64,000 bases of DNA, from positions 124,001-188,000 of the forward strand of contig MEPO01000034.1 in the NCBI GenBank assembly GCA_001769805.1, given 5' to 3'. The stretch is from Bdellovibrionales bacterium GWA1_52_35 (lineage in GTDB: Bacteria; Bdellovibrionota; UBA1018). Below, in pieces: positions 45,525 to 54,041 of the stretch (position 1 is its first letter; each line of letters starts with the position of its first letter). A program made the position numbers and the translations under genes. The notes beneath the pieces were generated by a model. It searched no databases and was not told where the DNA came from. It worked only from the letters and a program-made list of their open reading frames with translations.

Positions 45525-46607
45525 ATGAACAATGCAGGAAAAACAAGTATTTGGACGAAATGCTTTAGCATGAGCTTCTTTGAGCTCATGCTTGTGCTGC
45601 TTTTCGTAATTCCAGGGCACCTTCAAGCAGCGGAACCTGAACGGGAGCCCGAAAATCTGGAATCCTGCCTGGGACAGGAGACACTCGCTTCCATCCGGTC
45701 TCAACTTCGCGAGATGGTCATCCTCAGTGAGCAAAATGCAGTGATGGATAGCGCTTTAAAAAGCAGCATCTATTCTGCCCGGGTCCGAAAATTAAATAGA
45801 GATCTGCTGAGCCTCAAGAGCGCCGATACGGCGTTGAAATGTCTGGGACTGAAAGTAAAATGGAAAACGCGCATTGCGCTCGAGGATCGAAGAGCCGTTC
45901 GCAACTCGTTGCTCTTGTCCTATCTTCTGCTCGATGAAAGCATGTTGCCGCGAGTGCTTTCAGATCTGGACTTATCGCCTCCTGTTTTCAGGGGGCGCGT
46001 CAGTCATGTCACGAAGGTAAAAAATTCCTTCTTTTTCACCAGGGGTGCCGCAGGTGTGTATTGGCCTCCAAGCCGGAAAATCGGCTATATCGATCGTTGG
46101 GTTGCGAACGGCTGGGCTCTGGCTTCTTCGATCGATCAAGTTGAATTCGCGTTACCCGAGGAAGAAGCGGGAGGTGAGCTTTATACAATTGGCGGCGATA
46201 CGCCGTTCACTCATTGTTCGCCTTCGCACGGCGGCGCCTCGCGCGTGATTTTACATGAATATGGTCATTCCATTGATCACGCCTTAGCCGGCTATTTCAC
46301 ATTTTACTCGTCAGGAGCGACTTGGAAGAAAATCAAAGCTCATCGTGAAGTGGAGTCACCGTATGGACAGACTTCCGATGCCGAGGACTTTGCCGAGAGC
46401 TTTGCTTCGTATCTGCTGCAACCCTTGTTCAAATGCTACGCTCCCGCAAAATATGAGCTTTTCTCAAGCTTTGTTCTTGTGAGTCAGGACGTTTATGGCT
46501 CCCGGTTGCCCTATGAAGGCGTGAACTGCACGGACCCTTTGATTCAGTTCCTCATGGAACTCAGGACGGAATGGGTCGCAAGGGCAGCTGAGCGCTGTAA
46601 GAAATAA
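45525..46607 (+). CDS. Exported zinc metalloprotease-like protein (HExxH)
   Basis: 360 residues with a signal peptide (FFELMLVLLFVIPGHLQAAE). Zinc-site motif VILHEYGHSIDH lies near residue 243, and a likely third ligand is in AEDFAESFASYL about 44 residues later. This HExxH plus late (D/E)FFAE-like motif recalls lethal-factor/PPEP-type zincins, but overall similarity cannot be judged by eye. The N-terminal part contains a helical region with two cysteines. It is probably secreted or periplasmic. It is single-gene, with a GAGG site just before ATG 45525, and converges on the next gene. Confidence 0.78.
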   Translation: MNNAGKTSIWTKCFSMSFFELMLVLLFVIPGHLQAAEPEREPENLESCLGQETLASIRSQLREMVILSEQNAVMDSALKSSIYSARVRKLNRDLLSLKSADTALKCLGLKVKWKTRIALEDRRAVRNSLLLSYLLLDESMLPRVLSDLDLSPPVFRGRVSHVTKVKNSFFFTRGAAGVYWPPSRKIGYIDRWVANGWALASSIDQVEFALPEEEAGGELYTIGGDTPFTHCSPSHGGASRVILHEYGHSIDHALAGYFTFYSSGATWKKIKAHREVESPYGQTSDAEDFAESFASYLLQPLFKCYAPAKYELFSSFVLVSQDVYGSRLPYEGVNCTDPLIQFLMELRTEWVARAAERCKK

Positions 46608-46614
46608 GATGTAA

Positions 46615-47142
46615 TTACTGTGCCCTGATTTTCTTCACACCGAGCAACCCGGTGATCACGATCATCCGGGTCATCGGGCGCCGGCCGTTTTGATCCTCGG
46701 TGTACGCAATCCAAAGGTCGCCAATCCGTTCGAGAACGGCGTAGAAATCACCATAAGTCATGAGCATGGCGTTCTTGAGATAACGAATCCTGATCCTCCC
46801 GCCGGTTTCGCGGTCCAGATGCCTGGCAGAAACGTTGATGATCTCGATGCTGAACTCACTGTGGCGCATGAAGACGACGCCCGAGCGAAGCTGTGCAAGT
46901 GTCATGGTCTGCGGTTGATCCACGCCATAGGTCTCGAGGTCTTCTCCGGCGCAGGAATAAGCGGCGCCCGTCAAATTGTTGGATGGATCAACAGAGATAT
47001 CAAATTGGCAGTCAATTCGAGGTGAGGGGCCACTACTCATCGCGAGCAACTGGATACGATCAGCAAAAGCCGGTGCGCTGCTCAATAGAAGCGTTGAGAT
47101 GGCAATAGCGGAAGAAATGTTTATCCAGATGTTTGATTTCAT
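46615..47142 (-). CDS. Small exported protein of unknown function
   Basis: 175 residues with a signal peptide cut after PAFA (IAISTLLLSSAPAFADRIQ). The rest is strand-rich with a cysteine pair (DCQFDI and YSCAGED), and it ends with a basic LLGVKKIRAQ. I recognise no family. Its own promoter lies 22-50 bases upstream, so it is transcribed alone, converging on the metalloprotease gene seven bases away. Confidence 0.65.
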   Translation of the reverse strand: MKSNIWINISSAIAISTLLLSSAPAFADRIQLLAMSSGPSPRIDCQFDISVDPSNNLTGAAYSCAGEDLETYGVDQPQTMTLAQLRSGVVFMRHSEFSIEIINVSARHLDRETGGRIRIRYLKNAMLMTYGDFYAVLERIGDLWIAYTEDQNGRRPMTRMIVITGLLGVKKIRAQ

Positions 47143-47163
47143 TGCAATTTCCTAAGGAGCTTG

Positions 47164-47192
47164 CTTATAGCGCTGCGTGTCAGTTATTGCAA
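47164..47192 (-). promoter_or_regulatory. Promoter of the 175-residue exported protein
   Basis: Minus strand: TTGCAA (47192-47187), a 17-base spacer and TATAAG (47169-47164). AGGA follows eight bases before ATG 47142. Confidence 0.6.
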
Positions 47193-47206
47193 TTGATAAA
47201 ATGGCT

Positions 47207-48301
47207 TTAGCGATGATTGACGGGAACTTTCTCTACACAGGCCACGTGTTCTGGAGTCCCGATGCTTTTAGCCACTTCGGTGATTTGAACCGGATGATAA
47301 GACTGGGTGAAAAATTCCTTTTTCAAATCACGTACTCGCGCCTGTGCTTCGAGGACCGTCTCGGCCGTGAGCTTTCCGCCTTCCAGAGCGTGAATCAGCG
47401 ATTCGTAAGCATGCCTGGCGCTGGCTTCTGAGCGGTAGATCAGGAGGTCACATCCTGCCTGTATTGCCAGCCTCGGAGCGTCCTCGGCCCCAAAGTTGTC
47501 GGTTATCGCTTTCATCTCCATGTCATCACTGACGACCACGCGGGAGTAACGCATTTCTTTGCGTAATAGCTCCCTGAGAGTTTTGGACGAGAGGGTTGCC
47601 GGGAATTCCGGGTCCAGATTGGGATTTAAAATATGGGCCGTCATTACCATCGAGCAGTGCGATTTAAACGCTTTTGCAAAGGGCTTCAGTTCCCTGTTTT
47701 TCAGTATTTCAAGCGGTGTTTCCATGCGGGGCAAAGCGAGATGGGAGTCAGTGACGGTATCGCCGTGTCCGGGGAAATGTTTCACGCAAGCCTGCACGCC
47801 ATTCACCAGATGCCCGCGAAGAAAACCGCTGGCCATCTTTGATACGATTTCCTCATTCGACCCAAAAGAGCGATTCCCGATTACGGGGTTCTTGGGATTG
47901 CTTGCGATATCGCAGACCGGAACAAAATTCAAATTGACGCCAGCAGCGCGCAGCTCTTTTGCCATGACTTCAGCAATTTCAAAGGCCAGCTTGGGAGAGT
48001 TTGTTGCTCCGATGGAAGCAGCATCTGGAATCCTTGAAAAGCCTTTCTTGAACCTCTGTACCCGTCCGCCTTCATGGTCCACCCCGATCCACAACGGAAA
48101 CTCGCTGGTACGGCATTCCTGAATCTGGTTGGTAAGCTCAGCGAGCTGACTTGGGATATCGTAATTCTGCGCGAAGAGGATCGTACCTCCGATGCGTGCC
48201 TGGGAGAGAAAGGCCGCGGTTTCGTCCGAGAGTTCGAAACCATTGAAGCCGATGAGGAAGAGTTCACCTAACGCTGATTTTGCAAGATCAAGAGTGGACA
48301 T
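47207..48301 (-). CDS. nagZ: Beta-N-acetylhexosaminidase, GH3 family
   Basis: 364 residues. NagZ removes GlcNAc from muropeptides in peptidoglycan recycling. The GH3 signature KHFPGHGDTVTDSHL contains the catalytic His-Asp pair used by NagZ, and the nucleophile Asp is in VVVSDDMEMKAI. WIGVDHEGGRVQRF is typical as well. No signal peptide is present, so it is cytoplasmic, as in Gram-negative bacteria. It lies 34 bases after two peptide-type ABC permease genes, a link to uptake of cell-wall fragments. Confidence 0.93.
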   Translation of the reverse strand: MSTLDLAKSALGELFLIGFNGFELSDETAAFLSQARIGGTILFAQNYDIPSQLAELTNQIQECRTSEFPLWIGVDHEGGRVQRFKKGFSRIPDAASIGATNSPKLAFEIAEVMAKELRAAGVNLNFVPVCDIASNPKNPVIGNRSFGSNEEIVSKMASGFLRGHLVNGVQACVKHFPGHGDTVTDSHLALPRMETPLEILKNRELKPFAKAFKSHCSMVMTAHILNPNLDPEFPATLSSKTLRELLRKEMRYSRVVVSDDMEMKAITDNFGAEDAPRLAIQAGCDLLIYRSEASARHAYESLIHALEGGKLTAETVLEAQARVRDLKKEFFTQSYHPVQITEVAKSIGTPEHVACVEKVPVNHR

Positions 48302-48335
48302 CCCCCTGATAGTAGCGCAACAGGCGCGGTTTTGC

Positions 48336-49148
48336 CTACGGCTGTTTTTTGGCCCGAAGCTGGTGAAGTGTCAAGCGTTCGGAGATGAGCTGAAGTGCAA
48401 GAATCATCAGTACCAGCGGGAGCCCCGTTGCTGCCGCGATATGAGGTGCTTCCACAAGGTAATCTCGGCCTTGCAGCAGTAATGAGCCCCAGGTCTCCTG
48501 TCCGAGTGGCGCTCCGATTCCGAGGAATGACAACGTCGCTTCGGCAATCAAGGCATGGGCAAAAAGACTCGGAGCTTTCACAATGCAGAGATTGATCGCG
48601 GCAGGGATGACATGATGAAACGCAATTCGTGCGAAACTGGCCCCGAGGCTTCGACTTGCCAGTATAAAATCCTGCGCCAGAATTTCCTGGGAGCGGGCGA
48701 ACGTCAGGCGGATCAGACCTGGAGCGCTGCCAATCAGAAGAGCAAAAATCAGGGTTCCCCAACCAGGGCCGCGAACTGCGGCCCAGCCGAGGGCAAATAA
48801 AAGAGGCGGGAATGCTAGAAATGCGTCAAGGATTCTGGAAAGAACCACATGAAAATGTTTCGGTCCCATCGCAACAGAGCTGCCAATCAATACTGCAAGA
48901 AGGCACGAAAGCAGCGTGATAAAAATTCCAAAGGCCGTACTTTTGAATGAAGAAAGAAGCGTAATAAACAGAAGATTGCGTCCGTAACTGTCGTAACCGA
49001 AGGGAGCCTTCCATTCGGGTAACTGGAGCATGGCTGAAATATCAAACGAGATTGAGCCACCGAGCAGACCAAGCAGTGCTGAGGCGGATAGCCAAAGGCA
49101 GAGCCATGAAATGCTGAGAAGCAGGGCACGATCGCGGACAATATTCAT
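48336..49148 (-). CDS. Peptide-type ABC transporter permease (DppC/OppC-like)
   Basis: 270 residues with about six membrane segments. The N-terminal MNIVRDRALLLSISWLCLWL precedes GYDSYGRNLLFITLL, matching the GTDxxGRD motif of DppC-type permeases. The EAA coupling loop is ASRSLGASFARIAFHHVIP. It starts at ATG 49148, overlapping the previous stop as ATGA. Together with the DppB-like protein it forms the channel of a peptide or nickel type importer. No ATPase or binding protein gene lies nearby. Confidence 0.87.
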   Translation of the reverse strand: MNIVRDRALLLSISWLCLWLSASALLGLLGGSISFDISAMLQLPEWKAPFGYDSYGRNLLFITLLSSFKSTAFGIFITLLSCLLAVLIGSSVAMGPKHFHVVLSRILDAFLAFPPLLFALGWAAVRGPGWGTLIFALLIGSAPGLIRLTFARSQEILAQDFILASRSLGASFARIAFHHVIPAAINLCIVKAPSLFAHALIAEATLSFLGIGAPLGQETWGSLLLQGRDYLVEAPHIAAATGLPLVLMILALQLISERLTLHQLRAKKQP

Positions 49149-50041
49149 TCTTTCCACGGCGTCACCCTGTTTTGCAGAAAATCACCCCACCAGTTTCCGA
49201 GCAGGCAAAGAGCTGCCGAAAAGAACGCTGTCGCCTCGATCACCGGATAATCGCGACGCAAAACTGACGATACGAGAAGGTGTCCCATTCCTCGCCAATC
49301 AAAGATGATTTCGGTGACAAAGGCGCCGGCAAGAAGATGCCCTGTCTGGGTTCCCAAATACGCCAGAAGCGAACCACTCACGGGTATAAGCCCATATTTG
49401 AAAAGTACGCGCCACTCCGGAAGTCCCCGTGCCCGCGCTCCCCGCGCCGAGCCGTTCAGCAGACTTTCGCGAACCCGGGAACGGATGAGGCGGGCCCAGA
49501 GTCCGGAAAAAATTAGGGCAAGGGTGAGTGCTGGGAGAAAGACACTGCCGCTGATTGGAAAAATCGGCAGCCACACGGAAAAGCAAAGCATGAGCAGAGG
49601 ACCGATCCAGGGTGCGGGCAGTGCCGCACAAAGGGCTCCGTACAAGGTACAGATTCGATCAATTGCACTGCGAGGATGATTCGCGGCGAGCAGCCCCAGC
49701 AGCAGACTGATGGGAAATCCCATCAGAAGCGTCAAAGAGCTGAGAATCAGCGTGTTCACAAAACGTTCGGCAACGACCGGGGCAACCGGGCGCTGGCTCA
49801 AAATGGATGTTCCCAGATCTCCTCGCAGCGCTGCACGGAGATCACCCATTAAAGCCGGGAGAAAGGGTTCATCCAGGCGCAGGGCTCGGTTCAAAACGTT
49901 GCGATCAATTGTGGTCCCGGTCTCCGCAATCAAGGTATTCAGCGGGTCGCCTGGCAAAGCACGGATGATCGCCCGGGTAGCAGCGAAGATCACCAGCAAT
50001 ATCAAAACGGCACTGAGAAGCCGCGCGGCAGTCGAAATCAT
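49145..50041 (-). CDS. Peptide-type ABC transporter permease (DppB/OppB-like)
   Basis: 298 residues with six membrane segments. RALPGDPLNTLI corresponds to the conserved GDP motif after the first helix, and ARARGLPEWRVLFKYGL is the EAA loop that binds the ATPase. FDWRGMGHLLVSSVLRRDYP is a family signature. ATG 50041 overlaps the upstream stop as ATGA. It partners the downstream DppC-like gene; ATPases must be encoded elsewhere. Substrate unknown, with the nagZ context suggesting murein peptides. Confidence 0.87.
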   Translation of the reverse strand: MISTAARLLSAVLILLVIFAATRAIIRALPGDPLNTLIAETGTTIDRNVLNRALRLDEPFLPALMGDLRAALRGDLGTSILSQRPVAPVVAERFVNTLILSSLTLLMGFPISLLLGLLAANHPRSAIDRICTLYGALCAALPAPWIGPLLMLCFSVWLPIFPISGSVFLPALTLALIFSGLWARLIRSRVRESLLNGSARGARARGLPEWRVLFKYGLIPVSGSLLAYLGTQTGHLLAGAFVTEIIFDWRGMGHLLVSSVLRRDYPVIEATAFFSAALCLLGNWWGDFLQNRVTPWKE

Positions 50042-50766
50042 TTTAAAAATTGAAGAGCTTTCTCTTTGGTCGATTTTTCGGCAACGGTTCCGCCACCCGA
50101 CATTTCGATCCGGACCGCCACCCCGGTGTCATCGACCCACCAAGTGCTGGGAAGATCCTGGAACACAACGGAAAGTTTCTGGGTCTTGGTTTCGATTGCT
50201 GTTTTATCGGGTTTCTCAAGCCGGGCTCTTCCTGAAACAGGCGCAAAATTCAACTCAGGGTTGTCCTCAATAATTGCGTAAAAAGACGGGTTTTTGCCAT
50301 TCTTGAGTTCCGGAAGCTTCTTGGCAAGCCAGAGCGGAAAAAATTGGGCGAAAATGGTATTCGGTCCGACAGACCGCCTGACGACGGGGAGTTCTTGCGA
50401 ACCCTTTCGGACTTTGACCTGGAGCATTTTTCCATCCTGGAGGGTACCGTCAATGTTGAGTTCGGTTGTTCGATAGGTTGAATGAAAATTGAAAAACAGG
50501 GGCGTCAGCTGGGAATTGTCCTCAGAGAAGGCTCCCAGCTGTTCTTCATTGATGAAGTCTTCTTCTTTCTTCCAGACATGACTCTGAAAGAACAGGCGAC
50601 CCTGTTTCAGTTCGACTCGTTCGTTGTAGTAGCCAAAACGAATTTTATTGTTGAGGGTCATTGTGTACCAGGTATCCCGGATCAACCGGTCTTTGTTTGG
50701 AGGGGAAGCAAGCGAGGGGCTCAAATACGCTGCTCCGAATAAAGCCAAAAAGATCAGGGATTTCAT
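50038..50766 (-). CDS. Exported protein coupled to the ABC permeases
   Basis: 242 residues from ATG 50766, which opens a signal peptide (SLIFLALFGAAYLSPSLA). The mature protein is strand-rich (WYTMTLNNKIRFGYYNERVE; LFFNFHSTYRTTELNI) and ends VAVRIEMSGGG followed by a basic tail. It is too short and the wrong fold for a peptide-binding protein; the strand pattern recalls lipid- or substrate-presenting proteins with a curved sheet, but no family is recognised. Its stop overlaps the DppB-like start, so the two are translated together. Confidence 0.65.
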   Translation of the reverse strand: MKSLIFLALFGAAYLSPSLASPPNKDRLIRDTWYTMTLNNKIRFGYYNERVELKQGRLFFQSHVWKKEEDFINEEQLGAFSEDNSQLTPLFFNFHSTYRTTELNIDGTLQDGKMLQVKVRKGSQELPVVRRSVGPNTIFAQFFPLWLAKKLPELKNGKNPSFYAIIEDNPELNFAPVSGRARLEKPDKTAIETKTQKLSVVFQDLPSTWWVDDTGVAVRIEMSGGGTVAEKSTKEKALQFLK

Positions 50767-50846
50767 GGTGTAAAGGTTAGTGGAAAGCGGCGACCGCTGC
50801 AAGGACAACGTGATCCTGTATTTCATCTAATTCAACCATCAGGACG

Positions 50847-50875
50847 TAAACATTTCGGCTGGGTATTCCGATAAT
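50847..50875 (+). promoter_or_regulatory. Promoter giving a leaderless PilZ mRNA
   Basis: TAAACA (50847-50852), a 17-base spacer and GATAAT (50870-50875), then AAGAGC and ATG 50882. The start would fall on or next to the ATG. The only weak site before the ATG is AAGAG. Confidence 0.5.
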
Positions 50876-50881
50876 AAGAGC

Positions 50882-51778
50882 ATGAGAACCAAGCCTTGGC
50901 CGATCGTTATTTTGGCGTGTTTGTACTTCCTCGGACCTGTTTTCAACAGTCTAGCGGGAGCTTGGCTGTCCAAGATGGGTTATCTCTCCTATTTGAAGTC
51001 GATCTTTGCCCATGGCAGCCTGACCGATCTGTTGACTATCTTTGTTCTTTATCCATTGGCTGGACTGGCAATCCTCGCCATGAAGAACTGGAGCTTTGCT
51101 GTTTATCTGACCGCCATGGCCATCGGTACTTACGGCAATTATTCAGACTGGCGCCATTACTCGGACATCTTCACTCTTCCTGTTTTCATCGCGACTACCT
51201 TCGTCAATGTGGGGCTGGTCAGTTATTTTCTGCTTCCGGCGGTCAGGAGCGCATATTTCAATAGCCGTTTACGCTGGTGGGAGTCCAAACCCCGTTACCA
51301 GATCCAGTGTCCGGCTTTGTTTCAGGGGCAGGCCCGACAGATCCGATGCACGATGCTGAATCTTTCGGAGGGCGGCGCTTTCATCAAAACTCCAAGTAAG
51401 GTGCAGCAGGGTTTTGAGACGACACTGTTTTTCAAGTTTCTGAATATTTCGGTCGCGCTGCCGGCGACCGTTGTACATGTTCAGACGCGGGGAGTGAAAG
51501 GTCTGGGACTGCAATTCCGCCATACTGATGAGACAGAAGATCAGCTTCGCGAGATCACCGATGCCCTCAGAACTTTTGGAATGAAGGAACGCGCGCAGGA
51601 GGTCAAAGGCGATAACCTGAAACTCTGGACCCTTCGACTGCTCCGGACCGGCAAAGGTCTGGTTCCGGAAATATCGGGTAGCCCGGAATCAGGGGAAAAG
51701 ACCGCCAGACCAAAACTGAGGTTGCTTGGGCAGTATCGAAAACAGAAATCCAGGAAATCCGAAGATAAGGCCGCTTGA
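50882..51778 (+). CDS. Membrane protein with C-terminal PilZ domain
   Basis: 298 residues. The N-terminal 130 residues hold about four membrane segments (IVILACLYFLGPVFNSLAG; LLTIFVLYPLAGLAILAM). The PilZ domain (about 145-240) has the NLSEGGAFIKT motif, matching (D/N)xSxxG. The RxxxR half of the c-di-GMP site is incomplete: KPRYQIQC has R followed by Q at the usual second Arg, so c-di-GMP binding is uncertain. A basic C-terminal tail follows. The next gene is a TadC-like pilus protein 25 bases downstream. Confidence 0.85.
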   Translation: MRTKPWPIVILACLYFLGPVFNSLAGAWLSKMGYLSYLKSIFAHGSLTDLLTIFVLYPLAGLAILAMKNWSFAVYLTAMAIGTYGNYSDWRHYSDIFTLPVFIATTFVNVGLVSYFLLPAVRSAYFNSRLRWWESKPRYQIQCPALFQGQARQIRCTMLNLSEGGAFIKTPSKVQQGFETTLFFKFLNISVALPATVVHVQTRGVKGLGLQFRHTDETEDQLREITDALRTFGMKERAQEVKGDNLKLWTLRLLRTGKGLVPEISGSPESGEKTARPKLRLLGQYRKQKSRKSEDKAA

Positions 51779-51803
51779 TGCTGAACGCTGAAAGAGATGA
51801 TTC

Positions 51804-52724
51804 ATGAGCAGCCTAATGGCAAGTGGCGAATTCGTCCTGTACGCCGCTTACGCTGCGGTCTTTTTTGGTACGGTGATTCTTGCCCGGATGCTTCTGCGAG
51901 AGCAGGAGAGCCGGGAAGCGCAGGAAAATCTGGCGGAGCTCGGCGATCGCAAAACCCGCAGTTTCCTGGTCAGGGTGACCCGGCCATTTTTCAATCAGTA
52001 CCTAGTACCCATGATCCGTGGCAAGCGCTTCTGGGACAGCCGGCGCCTCTGGTACAAGCGGAAACTGGTCGCTGCGGGCTTGCGTGAAGAGTTGAATCCG
52101 GATGAGTTCATCGCGTTTAAATTTTTTCTGATCGTGTTTTTCCCGCTGATCGGCGCCTTGCTGAAGGCGGGCGAATTCATTGATGTCGAGTGGTACATGG
52201 TTCTGGGGAGTGGAATTGCGGGCTGGTTTTATCCTGATTTCTGGATGAAGGGGCGTCTGCAGAAAAGACAAAAGCAGATACTCCGGGCCATGCCTTTCAT
52301 CGTGGACCTGCTGGCCCTGTCGATGGAAGCCGGCCTTGATTTCATCGGTGCGATCGGGAAAGTTGTGGAGAAAGCCAAAACGAGTCCGCTCGTGGAAGAA
52401 TTCGGCCAGCTTTTGAAGGAAATCAAAGTCGGTTCGTCGAGGCAGGAAGCGCTTCGTGAAATGGCGATCAGAATTGATATGCAGGAGGTGAACTCCTTTG
52501 TTGCCATTCTGATATCCGCGGATCAGATGGGGGCATCCATCGGCAAAATCCTGAGACAGCAATCCGAGCAGATTCGGAACGAGAGAATGTTGCGGGCGGA
52601 AAAAGAAGGCGCCAAGGCTGCAACAAAAATCATGATTCCGATCGTCTTCATCGTACTGCCGGCGGTTTTGTTAATCATCATGGGCCCGTTTATTCTCAGC
52701 TTCATGACCGGTGGCGGAGAATAG
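51804..52724 (+). CDS. TadC-like type II secretion F-domain protein
   Basis: 306 residues, inner membrane. It has membrane segments near residues 10-30, 105-150 and 280-300 and the cytoplasmic T2SF domain, with RAMPFIVDLLALSMEAGLDF and ILISADQMGASIGKILRQQS. This matches TadC of Tad/Flp pilus systems. No tadA ATPase, tadB, secretin or pilin gene is present in the window, so it looks separated from its machine. It is probably co-transcribed with the PilZ gene. Confidence 0.85.
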   Translation: MSSLMASGEFVLYAAYAAVFFGTVILARMLLREQESREAQENLAELGDRKTRSFLVRVTRPFFNQYLVPMIRGKRFWDSRRLWYKRKLVAAGLREELNPDEFIAFKFFLIVFFPLIGALLKAGEFIDVEWYMVLGSGIAGWFYPDFWMKGRLQKRQKQILRAMPFIVDLLALSMEAGLDFIGAIGKVVEKAKTSPLVEEFGQLLKEIKVGSSRQEALREMAIRIDMQEVNSFVAILISADQMGASIGKILRQQSEQIRNERMLRAEKEGAKAATKIMIPIVFIVLPAVLLIIMGPFILSFMTGGGE

Positions 52725-52736
52725 TCTTCAGCTTGA

Positions 52737-53306
52737 TCAGGCCGCGATCAGTTCGACCGTGCTCGCCTGAGGGCCGTCTTCTCCCTGTTCCTCAGAGAAG
52801 CGGACCTGTGAGCCCACTTTCAGGGCGGTAAAATCATCATTGAGAACACTATGGGCATTGAAATACACTTCCTGGCCGTCTGATTTTGCGAGAAATCCGT
52901 AGCCGTCTGCCGGCGATTCAGCTACCAGCCGGATCACCTTGCCGTAGGCGGGCCCGGCCTGAGGCGCCGTATGGATCCTGATACGCCGCTGCTGGATATA
53001 ATCCCGCAATTGTCTTTCGATCGCATTGAAAGCGTCTCGTATCGCGACATAAACATTCGTGTGCGCGGTATTGCCTCCATCCCTCGACCGACTGTAGACG
53101 ATCGTGCCCCCGGGAACCCGTAATTCAACAGTGACGTAATAGATATTGCCCTTCTGGTGCCGCTTGGTTGCGTTTCCGATTGCAACGTAGCAATCGATGA
53201 TTCGTCCATAGAGCTGATCGAGCTTTTTCACCCGGTGTCTGACTCGAGCGGCTACAGCTTCTGAAGCAGGGAAGTCCGGAAAAGCAATCTTTACAGGTAT
53301 GCCCAT
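52737..53306 (-). CDS. RaiA/HPF-type ribosome hibernation domain fused to a cold-shock domain
   Basis: 189 residues in two parts. Residues 1-115 resemble the S30AE (RaiA/HPF) fold that binds the ribosomal A/P region: FPASEAVAARVRHRVKKLDQ, then VTVELRVPGG and VYVAIRDAFNAIERQL. Residues about 125-187 are a cold-shock (OB) domain: GKVIRLVAESPADGYGFLAK, VYFNAHSVL, LKVGSQVRFSEEQGEDGPQA. The fusion would bring an RNA-binding OB fold to the ribosome. The start ATG 53306 has GAGG upstream. Convergent with the tadC-like gene. Confidence 0.85.
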   Translation of the reverse strand: MGIPVKIAFPDFPASEAVAARVRHRVKKLDQLYGRIIDCYVAIGNATKRHQKGNIYYVTVELRVPGGTIVYSRSRDGGNTAHTNVYVAIRDAFNAIERQLRDYIQQRRIRIHTAPQAGPAYGKVIRLVAESPADGYGFLAKSDGQEVYFNAHSVLNDDFTALKVGSQVRFSEEQGEDGPQASTVELIAA

Positions 53307-53432
53307 CTTTAACCTCGTGTATCAAGATGGGCTGCAAAAAGGATGCACTCCCGCGAAGGCCTAAACCTCAACTTCGTACGGTCGTTGCTCAAAATACTCT
53401 AATTTTTTCTGCCAGATGCCGATAAGACAGTG

Positions 53433-54041
53433 ATGTATTCCACCCGTTCGCCGTTTTTTATTGCTTCAGCGACCCTATTGACGGTTTTGTCGATCTGTCC
53501 CTCTACAGCAGCAGCTGCCGGAGGGGGCTTATACGCGCCAATTATGGAAGCGGGCGTGAACTTCCATGCGGGCAATACCGGCAAAAGCATCACAGGATCC
53601 AACGAATATTTCATGACCTTCCGCGCGGAAAGCCGCAAAGGAATCTGGCGGCCGAGCATTGCCGCTGATCTCGGGTATGCGATGGGACAAGCCTCAATTG
53701 GGACGGAAACCCCGACTTTTACAATGATGGGTGCAGGATTCCTGGGTGGCGTTCATTTATTTCCCTTCTCCACTGGCCAGTTCCAGCCATTTTTTGGGGG
53801 TAGCGGGGTTTTGGCTTGGAATTTTTTGAAGTTAACGGCTCCTCCGACGGGGGTTGAACCACAAACTCAAGGACTTTCGTTGGGTTATGAAATAAGCGCC
53901 GGGGTGGACCTTCGTTTTGGACGGGCCGAGGGAAGCGCCCTTCGGATCCACGGTGGTCTTTGGAATGTTTCGAGTTCAGTGGCAGGTGTGTCCGGATTTT
54001 TGCTCACAGGCTTCCGCTTGAGCCTGGGTGTGACCTACTAA
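53433..54041 (+). CDS. Putative outer-membrane beta-barrel protein
   Basis: 202 residues with a signal peptide ending near STAAAA. Alternating amphipathic strands (YFMTFRAESRKGIWRPSIAA; TMMGAGFLGGVHLFPF) and a C-terminal strand LTGFRLSLGVTY ending in an aromatic residue are the usual mark of a Bam-assembled barrel. Eight to ten strands fit the length. The function is unknown. GTG 53430 directly before the ATG is an alternative start. No good ribosome-binding site is seen. Confidence 0.65.
   Translation: MYSTRSPFFIASATLLTVLSICPSTAAAAGGGLYAPIMEAGVNFHAGNTGKSITGSNEYFMTFRAESRKGIWRPSIAADLGYAMGQASIGTETPTFTMMGAGFLGGVHLFPFSTGQFQPFFGGSGVLAWNFLKLTAPPTGVEPQTQGLSLGYEISAGVDLRFGRAEGSALRIHGGLWNVSSSVAGVSGFLLTGFRLSLGVTY

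Noticed and set aside
53399-53659. 86-codon minus-strand frame opposite the barrel gene
   Set aside because: Overlaps the start of the barrel gene with its signal peptide; no start signal or motif.
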